13,364 nucleotides of DNA. It comes from Clostridia bacterium (GTDB lineage Bacteria; CBDUZB01; JAGLHV01). This document shows, one piece after another, positions 7,822-13,364 of the stretch. The position numbers and the translations under genes were made by a program. The DNA lies in NCBI GenBank assembly GCA_030595925.1, contig JAUVLC010000068.1, forward strand, positions 1 through 13,364, written 5' to 3'. The notes under the pieces are model-generated. The model made no database searches. It saw only the letters and a program-made list of their open reading frames with translations, and was not told the DNA's origin. How positions within the stretch are numbered: the first letter of the stretch is position 1; every line of letters begins with the position of its first letter.

Positions 7822-7850
7822 TTGACAATGATTTAAAGAGGTTGTATATT
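7822..7850 (+). promoter_or_regulatory. Strong promoter of the MNT-HEPN-DUF4062 operon
   Basis: A perfect TTGACA (7822-7827), a 17-bp spacer and TATATT (7845-7850, five of six). Transcription should start around 7856-7858, inside the operator-like repeats and about 40 bases before the first ATG. No other convincing promoter is seen before the two downstream genes, which are closely packed or overlapping. Confidence 0.8.
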
Positions 7851-7881
7851 ATGTTTAGATTCGTAAACATATGTTTAGATT
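7851..7881. promoter_or_regulatory. Operator-like repeat cluster over the transcription start
   Basis: ATGTTTAGATT occurs at 7851-7861 and again at 7871-7881, a direct repeat with 20-bp period. Within it TGTTTA (7852-7857) is inverted against TAAACA (7864-7869). TAAACATATGTTTA (7864-7877) is a perfect 14-bp palindrome. Three half-sites on the start point and early leader suggest cooperative binding by a winged-helix dimer, most simply the product of the first gene. The binder is inferred. Confidence 0.7.
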
Positions 7882-7896
7882 AAAAGGTAAAAATAT

Positions 7897-8520
7897 ATGA
7901 GAATAAACAAACCTTTAGATAAAATTTTAAATAGCGAGGTAAAGGTTAAAATCTTGCGATTCCTTTGTAGAACAGAGGCAGAATGGAACGGCCGTCAAAT
8001 TGCCAAAGAAATTAAAATAAGTCCTGCTACCTGTCACAAAGCCTTACGTGAATTGAATAATGAACAAGTGTTATTATTGAAAAATGTAGGGAAGAGCTAC
8101 CTTTATCGCTTGAATAAAGAAAATTTTCTTATATCAGCTTTGCTTAAACCTTTATATGAAAAAGAAAACCAACTCCATCGTGAAATATATAAAGCTATAA
8201 TAGAAAACATAAGTCCCCTATCAAAAAAAAACATAGTTTCTATAGCAGTTTTTGGTAGTATCCAAGCAAAAAAAGAACGGCCTACAAGTGACATAGATCT
8301 TCTGATATTGGTAAGTGATAAAAAATATAAAGTACAAATAGAAAAAAATTTTGAAAAAGTGAATAGAAATGTTTTCGACAAATTTGGCAATGTAATTTCT
8401 CCTTATATTCAAACTGTTGATGAATTTAAAATAAAACATAAAAACGGACTTCCTTTAATAAAGAAGCTTTTGCGGTCACATAATTTGCTTTTTGGTAAAG
8501 CTTTAGAAGGAATAATTTAA
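7897..8520 (+). CDS. Winged-helix / minimal nucleotidyltransferase (MNT) protein, putative antitoxin
   Basis: Residues about 12-72 look like a winged helix-turn-helix: VKVKILRFLCR, the recognition region GRQIAKEIKISPATCHKALR, and a wing ending KSYLYRLN. Residues about 110-200 form a polymerase-beta-like minimal nucleotidyltransferase with GS at 120-121 and D132-I-D134, matching the GS-x10-DxD active-site motif that binds metal and nucleotide. In known MNT-HEPN pairs the MNT protein neutralises the HEPN ribonuclease by adding AMP to it. Here a DNA-binding domain is fused, so the protein probably also represses its own promoter through the repeats at 7851-7881. The ATG at 7897 is preceded by AAAAGG at 7882-7887. 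Its stop abuts the HEPN start codon (TAAATG). A pure regulator without antitoxin role is possible. Confidence 0.85.
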   Translation: MRINKPLDKILNSEVKVKILRFLCRTEAEWNGRQIAKEIKISPATCHKALRELNNEQVLLLKNVGKSYLYRLNKENFLISALLKPLYEKENQLHREIYKAIIENISPLSKKNIVSIAVFGSIQAKKERPTSDIDLLILVSDKKYKVQIEKNFEKVNRNVFDKFGNVISPYIQTVDEFKIKHKNGLPLIKKLLRSHNLLFGKALEGII

Positions 8521-8946
8521 ATGTCTGCTAAAAAAATAAAAACAAAACCTATAGAAAAAACTCAATATAGAGTTTATTTCAGGAAAGCTACCCAATTTTA
8601 TAAAGTAATGTTTCAGGCTAAAGAAATACAAAACTGGGATGCTGTAGGTCTAAATGCTGTTCATTGTGCTATTTCTGCCTGTGATGCAATGCTTGTTCTT
8701 TATTCGGGTATTCGTTGTAAAAGTGAAAATCATCTGGATGTAGTTACTTTACTGATAAACTCAGTAGATTTAGATGAAACTAAATCCAAAAGCAACACTT
8801 TAAAAAAAATTTTATTTAAAAAAAATATCATTGAATATGAAGACAGAAATTTTACCCAAAAAGAAGCCTTAGATATACTTAAACTCACAGAAAGATTCTA
8901 TATGTGGGTTAGTTCAAAAATAACGAACGAGTTTCATTATGAATAA
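8521..8946 (+). CDS. HEPN-domain protein, putative RNase toxin partner of the MNT
   Basis: A 141-residue all-helical protein. Residues 20-60 read YFRKATQFYK...NWDAVGLNAVHCAISACDAMLV, the typical first long helices of HEPN proteins coupled to nucleotidyltransferases. R65-CKSEN-H71 fits the R-x4-6-H motif of active HEPN ribonucleases, although it lies earlier than the C-terminal motif in HepT-type toxins. The C-terminal pattern EYEDRNFTQKEALDILKLTE also recurs in HEPN families. Translation starts directly after the MNT stop, with AGAAGGA at 8504-8510 as ribosome site. HEPN proteins paired with MNT usually cleave RNA and are held inactive by AMPylation. A purely substrate-binding HEPN is the alternative. 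Confidence 0.78.
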   Translation: MSAKKIKTKPIEKTQYRVYFRKATQFYKVMFQAKEIQNWDAVGLNAVHCAISACDAMLVLYSGIRCKSENHLDVVTLLINSVDLDETKSKSNTLKKILFKKNIIEYEDRNFTQKEALDILKLTERFYMWVSSKITNEFHYE

Positions 8947-11365
8947 AATAAACAATTTTATCGTCTTTTTAGCTTCTCCAAATGATCTTAAAGAGGAAAG
9001 ACTTCTGGCAAAAAAAGTTGAAGAGGACTTAAACAAGAGTATTTCCAAAGGATTAAACTGGCAGATTAATTTACTTGTTTGGGAGGAGTTATCTCCTGGG
9101 GTTGGTAGACCTCAAGAAACAATTAATAAAGATATAAAAAGGTGCGATCTCTTTGTTGGTTTGCTTTGGCAGCGATGGGGAACACTCCCTGGAAATGAAT
9201 ATTCTTCCGGATTTGAAGAAGAATTTGCACTTGCTCAAGAATGTCGTAAAAACCCTGATTTTCCATGTAAAGACATATGTTTATTTTTTAAAGAAATAAC
9301 TGCCCACCAATCTAGTGACCCAGGTCCACAACTAAGAAAAGTTATCGATTTCAAGAAAGAAATAGAGACAAAAAAGGAACTTCGTTATAAAGAGTTTAAA
9401 ACTAAAAAAGACTGGGAAGAATCGTTTAGAACCCTCTTGCTTGAAAAAATAATAGAAGTGAGTAAGTCATATAATACATTCGAAAAAGAGTCTAAGACAA
9501 AAAGTTTACCATCAAATACAATTCTGCCCATTGACCCCACCAACAAAATAACTACCCCGGCTATGAAAGATATTCAAGAAATTATTCAACAATTAGGAAA
9601 AAGTGCTACGCTTCCAAAAAAATTTGGAACACTAAATTCATTTCAACGGAATAGATTATATTTATTTTCTTCAGCATTATTATATAATTATGACATTTAT
9701 GAAACAATGGGGACTCATGAAATTAATTCCTTGTTTAAATATAGGGAAAAGGTTAAACCTTTTTATTTTGAGCAAAAATTAATTTTTAGAACTATAATAA
9801 AGGATTCATACGATATAAAACCCGGATGGTTTTGGTCTCATAAAATGACTGAACAAGGACTAACCAAAATATTAATACTTTTTTACAAATCGGTAATCTC
9901 AGACGAAGAATTAAAAATACAATGTGTTAAAATATTAAATAAAATGTGGTCAAAAAGCTTAGAAAAGGAAATGTGCCTTTCGCTAAAGGATAACAGTGCA
10001 AATGTAATAAAAGAAATTTTAAATGTTTTGCAAATAAAGGGGGACAAAGAATCTCTAAAATATATAGGCACTTATCAAGTAAGCAGTGATTCTTCTGTAA
10101 AAAAAGAAGCATTAAGAGCAAAATTTTCCATTTTAGTACGGTGTGACCATTGTGAAGCAATTAATTTTTTAATGGGCATGAAAGAAGACACAGATATTGA
10201 ATATAGCGATATACAAAAATTGACTCAGAATAGTAATGAAAGAGAATTGCGTTCGTTATTGACAAATTCTAATGATAAAGTACAGCTAGTAGCTTATAAA
10301 GAATTAATACCTCGTAATAAATTAAGCAAAAAGAAATTACAAGGTTTGTTAGAAAATGAATCTTTAGAATTGAAATATTATGCTTATAACAAATTAATTG
10401 ACCAGGGAGAGAACTTTGACCCTAAGGAGATTAGCAACAAATTCGCTTTTCTATCAGAAAAATTAGAAGAAGAAGTTTTATTAAAACTTTTCAAAAAATA
10501 TTCAAAATCTGAATTACTTAAGCATATAGATTGGATATCATTAAATAGCCCTATTGCTTACAAAGCATTAGGAATCAATTATTTTGATTCGTTCCAAAAC
10601 ATATTAAGGAAAGACATAGATAATAACTTTGAAAGAATAAAACTTGCCTATATTGAGCTATTTGCAAAAGAAATAACGGAGAAAACAATATTAGGGTTAA
10701 AAATAAAAAATTTACCTTATGATGCAAAAAAAATAGAACAGCATTGTAAATTACTAGCAGAAAAAGAAATGGAAAAAAAGTTTAATAAATTTGATAATTC
10801 TATAAAAAATGACTTCACACATGCAGCTCTTAGCGTTTTATTAATTGAAGGACATAAAGATGATGTAATTTATGCAAGAAAATACTTAAGCTCTGATAAT
10901 AGTGAAATAAAGGAAATAGCGGTAGAAATATTAAGACATTTTGGTAATGACAAAGATATAGTTAACTTATTTGATATAGCTACAAATAGTTCTGGAAGTT
11001 TGAAAGAAAAGGCTGCAAAAGCAGCATTATTCTTAGATAAAAATATGCACTTTAAGATTAGACACCTGTTTTTAACGAGTAACGATCCTAAATTAGTTAA
11101 ATATTCTCTTAGTAAAGACAACAGTTATTTAAGTCTTGTCGAAAAAAATCTTCTTAGTAATAATAGTGAAATTAGAGAAATATGTATTTCTTATTTAATT
11201 AAAAATTTAGAGGAAGAAAAACTATTATCCTTATTGGATAGACATTTAAATGAAAAAACTTATTATTACAACGTTGTGTGTTGGTTAGATAAATGTTTAT
11301 ATGCTCCCCCAAAATTGAAAGAAGTTTTTTTTAAGGAAATAACTGGTAAAATAGATAATGAGTAA
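8939..11365 (+). CDS. DUF4062 (TIR-like) domain protein with long HEAT-like helical tail (808 aa)
   Basis: Residues 6-115 match the DUF4062 style: FIVFLASPNDLKEER (7-21), WEE (48-50), GRPQETIN (56-63), CDLFVGLLWQRWGT (69-82) and SSGFEEEFALAQE (89-101). DUF4062 is related to TIR domains, and the Glu cluster 93-95 sits where TIR NADases carry their catalytic Glu. A linker at about 175-210 follows. Residues about 225-800 are helical, with HEAT-like pairs such as SLKYIGTYQVSSDSSVKKEA, LRSLLTNSNDKVQLVAYKEL and YLSSDNSEIKEIAVEILRHF. No P-loop NTPase is seen, unlike the STAND/NACHT proteins that often carry DUF4062. Its ATG overlaps the HEPN stop by 8 bp (ATGAATAA), which points to translational coupling and co-regulation. 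A defence sensor-effector role is inferred. Confidence 0.85.
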   Translation: MNKINNFIVFLASPNDLKEERLLAKKVEEDLNKSISKGLNWQINLLVWEELSPGVGRPQETINKDIKRCDLFVGLLWQRWGTLPGNEYSSGFEEEFALAQECRKNPDFPCKDICLFFKEITAHQSSDPGPQLRKVIDFKKEIETKKELRYKEFKTKKDWEESFRTLLLEKIIEVSKSYNTFEKESKTKSLPSNTILPIDPTNKITTPAMKDIQEIIQQLGKSATLPKKFGTLNSFQRNRLYLFSSALLYNYDIYETMGTHEINSLFKYREKVKPFYFEQKLIFRTIIKDSYDIKPGWFWSHKMTEQGLTKILILFYKSVISDEELKIQCVKILNKMWSKSLEKEMCLSLKDNSANVIKEILNVLQIKGDKESLKYIGTYQVSSDSSVKKEALRAKFSILVRCDHCEAINFLMGMKEDTDIEYSDIQKLTQNSNERELRSLLTNSNDKVQLVAYKELIPRNKLSKKKLQGLLENESLELKYYAYNKLIDQGENFDPKEISNKFAFLSEKLEEEVLLKLFKKYSKSELLKHIDWISLNSPIAYKALGINYFDSFQNILRKDIDNNFERIKLAYIELFAKEITEKTILGLKIKNLPYDAKKIEQHCKLLAEKEMEKKFNKFDNSIKNDFTHAALSVLLIEGHKDDVIYARKYLSSDNSEIKEIAVEILRHFGNDKDIVNLFDIATNSSGSLKEKAAKAALFLDKNMHFKIRHLFLTSNDPKLVKYSLSKDNSYLSLVEKNLLSNNSEIREICISYLIKNLEEEKLLSLLDRHLNEKTYYYNVVCWLDKCLYAPPKLKEVFFKEITGKIDNE

Positions 11366-11449
11366 CTATTCTGACTAATAATATCAATCATAGATTTTGA
11401 AAAATTAATGTATAAAAAACATATACAAAGAGTACTTACAAAGTAATTT

Positions 11450-11510
11450 TTGTACAACAACTATACGGAGACAAATATACTTTCAATTCCCCTCCTGCCT
11501 ATTGTACAAT
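11450..11510. repeat. Pair of TTGTACAA palindromes 52 bp apart
   Basis: TTGTACAA occurs at 11450-11457 and at 11502-11509. The second is extended to a 10-bp palindrome, ATTGTACAAT (11501-11510). The 52-bp spacing is about five helical turns, so the sites face the same side of DNA. They may be binding sites of a dimeric regulator of the ATPase, but AT-rich palindromes of this size also arise by chance. Confidence 0.4.
11482..11510 (+). promoter_or_regulatory. Possible promoter of the P-type ATPase gene
   Basis: TTCAAT (11482-11487, weak) is followed by a 17-bp spacer and TACAAT (11505-11510, five of six). The -10 coincides with the second TTGTACAA palindrome, so a protein bound there would compete with RNA polymerase. 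The poor -35 keeps this tentative. Confidence 0.3.
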
Positions 11511-11543
11511 TAATACAAAATTATAGATACAAAGGAAAAGTAA

Positions 11544-13364
11544 ATGGAACATTGGTGGCAAATAGAAAAAGAGGAAGTAGTTCAGGTTTTAACAAGTGAT
11601 TTAACTTCCGGGTTAAGCACCGAGGAAGCAATAAGCAGATTAAAAAAATACGGACATAATCAATTAAAGGAAAAAAAAAGCCGTTCACCTTTGCGTATTT
11701 TCTTTGAACAATTTGAAAATTTTATCGTCTGGGTATTAATCGGGGCAGCTTTGGTATCAGGTTTTTTAGGTGAATGGATAGATGCTATTGCCATAGTAGC
11801 TATTGTTACGTTAAATAGCGTTTTAGGATTTATTCAGGAATATCGTGCCGAAAAAGCCCTGGAGGGTTTAAAAAAATTATCCTCCCCTTTCTCCAAAGTC
11901 ATCCGCGAAAGCAAACATGAAGTCGTGCCTTCTTTAAATCTTGTTCCCGGTGACTTGATAGAAATCGAGGCAGGTGACCATATCCCGGCGGATAGCCGTG
12001 TGGTCTATATGACCCAAAACTTTAGCACACAGGAAGCAAGTCTCACCGGAGAATCTCATCCAACGATAAAAACTACTGCTGTTTTAGATAAAGAAGTTGC
12101 CTTAGCTGATAGAAAAAATATGCTTTTTCTGGGAACCTCCGTTGCCTCGGGTAAAGCAAGAGCAATAATTGTTGCGACCGGGATGAATACTGAATTGGGT
12201 AAAATTGCGGAAATGATTCAAGAGGTAGAACCGCAATCCACCCCTTTACAGAAAAAATTAGCCCAGTTTGGGAAATTTGTTGTTTACTTTTGTTTTGTTC
12301 TTGTTGCCATCGTTTTTTTATTGGGATTTCTACGCGGCGGAAATCTTTTTGATTTATTTCTTACCTCCGTAAGTTTAGCTGTAGCCGCTATACCGGAAGG
12401 ACTTCCGGCAGTAGTAACTGTTGTGCTGGCTCTTGGTGTTCAAAAAATGGTAAAACGTAATGCCCTTATCAGGAAACTCCCGGCTATTGAAACATTAGGC
12501 TGTTCAACAGTAATATGCTCGGATAAAACAGGAACTCTTACTAAAAACGAAATGACTGTTCAGGCCATCTTTACTAATAATAGTCTATTTAAAGTAACCG
12601 GAATAGGGTATGAACCCCAAGGAGAATTTCTACTCAACGGAGAGGCAATTAACTTAGCCGCTTATCCGGATTTAAAAAATGTTTTAGTCTGCGGGAGTTT
12701 ATGTAACGGAGCTGAGCTGATTAAAAAAGATAATTCTTATAAAATAATCGGGGATCCCACAGAAGGTTCTTTATTAGTTTGTGCGGCTAAATCCGGTTTA
12801 TGGAAAAATAAACTTGAAGAGAAATTTCCTTTTATAGAAGAAATACCTTTTGATTCTATCCGAAAGAAAATGACTATAATCCGCAAAGATAAAAACAAAT
12901 TAGTTGCTTTTGTAAAAGGAGCTCCTGATGTAATGCTTGATAATTGCACCGAGATTGAAATAAATGGTCAGCGAAGAAAAATTACCCAGTCCGATAAGCA
13001 AAATATACTTAATGTTAATAGTGAACTTGCCCATCAGGCAATGAGAATTTTAGCGGTGAGCTCTCGGGAATTAGATAATAGCGTTACCAATTATGGCCCG
13101 GAAACCATAGAAAAAAATCTTGTTTTTTTAGGTTTAATGGCAATGGTTGACCCACCCAGGGAGGAAGTAAAAAAAGCGGTAGCTGAATGTAAAACCGCCG
13201 GCATAAGAACCGTAATGATTACTGGTGACCATAAACAGACGGCAGTGGCAATTGCTCAAAAATTGGGTTTTTTTAAAAATGATATCCGTGCATTGACCGG
13301 CGTAGAATTGGACAAATTAAGTAATGAAGCCTTTAAAGAAGAAGTTACTAAAACTGCCGTATAC
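11544..13364 (+). CDS. P2A-type cation (probably Ca2+) transporting P-type ATPase, 3' end outside window
   Basis: The first 607 codons are present; complete members have roughly 870-950 residues, so the last membrane helices are missing. In order: cation-ATPase N-terminal domain (about 3-55), TM1-2 (about 58-100), actuator domain with the TGES phosphatase motif (168-171), TM3-4 with PEGLP (284-288) forming part of the ion site, the phosphorylated Asp in DKTGTLT (D327), nucleotide-binding domain with KGAPD (458-462), MVDPPR (534-539), and TGD (560-562) of the hinge. All catalytic motifs are intact. PEGLP with VAAIPEGLPAVVTVVLALG is typical of the SERCA/PMR1-like P2A group, which exports Ca2+ (sometimes Mn2+) from the cytoplasm. 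The ATG at 11544 follows AAAGGAAAAGTAA. Specificity needs the missing TM5-6 residues. Confidence 0.95.
   Translation, partial: MEHWWQIEKEEVVQVLTSDLTSGLSTEEAISRLKKYGHNQLKEKKSRSPLRIFFEQFENFIVWVLIGAALVSGFLGEWIDAIAIVAIVTLNSVLGFIQEYRAEKALEGLKKLSSPFSKVIRESKHEVVPSLNLVPGDLIEIEAGDHIPADSRVVYMTQNFSTQEASLTGESHPTIKTTAVLDKEVALADRKNMLFLGTSVASGKARAIIVATGMNTELGKIAEMIQEVEPQSTPLQKKLAQFGKFVVYFCFVLVAIVFLLGFLRGGNLFDLFLTSVSLAVAAIPEGLPAVVTVVLALGVQKMVKRNALIRKLPAIETLGCSTVICSDKTGTLTKNEMTVQAIFTNNSLFKVTGIGYEPQGEFLLNGEAINLAAYPDLKNVLVCGSLCNGAELIKKDNSYKIIGDPTEGSLLVCAAKSGLWKNKLEEKFPFIEEIPFDSIRKKMTIIRKDKNKLVAFVKGAPDVMLDNCTEIEINGQRRKITQSDKQNILNVNSELAHQAMRILAVSSRELDNSVTNYGPETIEKNLVFLGLMAMVDPPREEVKKAVAECKTAGIRTVMITGDHKQTAVAIAQKLGFFKNDIRALTGVELDKLSNEAFKEEVTKTAVY

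Larger units (their letters stand above)
11366..11543. other. Intergenic region before the P-type ATPase
   Basis: This 178-bp gap holds no convincing reading frame on either strand and no strong terminator for the defence-like operon. It contains two TTGTACAA palindromes, a possible weak promoter and the AAAGGA ribosome site (11531-11536) of the ATPase gene. Confidence 0.7.

Noticed and set aside
7851-7881. ATG triplets in the two ATGTTTAGATT repeats as alternative starts of the MNT gene
   Set aside because: Neither is in frame with the gene at 7897 and neither has a ribosome site; they serve better as operator half-sites.
1-13364. tRNA, rRNA, transposase or integrase genes
   Set aside because: No cloverleaf-like tRNA pattern, rRNA core sequence, transposase motif or terminal inverted repeats were recognised on either strand.

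Overview
The window comes from an AT-rich diderm (Gram-negative type) bacterium. The diderm inference rests on a TolC-type outer-membrane efflux domain joined to an RND pump. Consensus-like promoters (TTGACA-17-TATACT and TTGACA-17-TATATT) and AGGAG-type ribosome sites are clearly bacterial. The phylum cannot be fixed from the sequence. The long TPR protein of near-identical KAIEEFKEAIRIKPD units is a style seen in several environmental or candidate phyla, but that is only suggestive. No rRNA, tRNA, CRISPR array or transposase was seen.

Left block, minus strand (1-3177). Reading in the direction of transcription there are four elements. (i) A 5'-truncated remnant of an endonuclease/exonuclease/phosphatase-fold protein. 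(ii) A 756-residue membrane-anchored TPR protein whose 3' half is built from 102/108-bp tandem repeats. (iii) A 69-codon small gene with a good ribosome site, interrupted by an in-frame TAA. (iv) The start of a Gp49/HigB-like RelE-superfamily toxin gene, which leaves the window and is driven by a strong promoter with a perfect 20-bp palindrome in its spacer.

Centre (3135-7763, plus strand). A single 1518-codon gene encodes a complete HAE1-like RND permease fused in frame to a complete TolC-like outer-membrane factor. A signal-peptide-like segment lies at the junction. No periplasmic adaptor gene is visible.

Right-centre (7822-11365, plus strand). A compact three-gene operon has a strong promoter and an operator-like repeat cluster at its start site. 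It encodes a winged-helix/minimal nucleotidyltransferase protein, a HEPN protein starting directly after it, and an 808-residue protein with an N-terminal DUF4062 (TIR-like) domain and a long helical HEAT-like tail overlapping the HEPN gene by 8 bp. The first two resemble an MNT-HEPN toxin-antitoxin pair. The tightly coupled third gene makes the unit look like a composite anti-phage or abortive-infection system, and it is the strongest novelty candidate here.

Right end (11544-13364, plus strand). The first 607 codons of a P2A-type (Ca2+-ATPase-like) cation pump run off the window. The 178-bp gap before it carries two TTGTACAA palindromes 52 bp apart.
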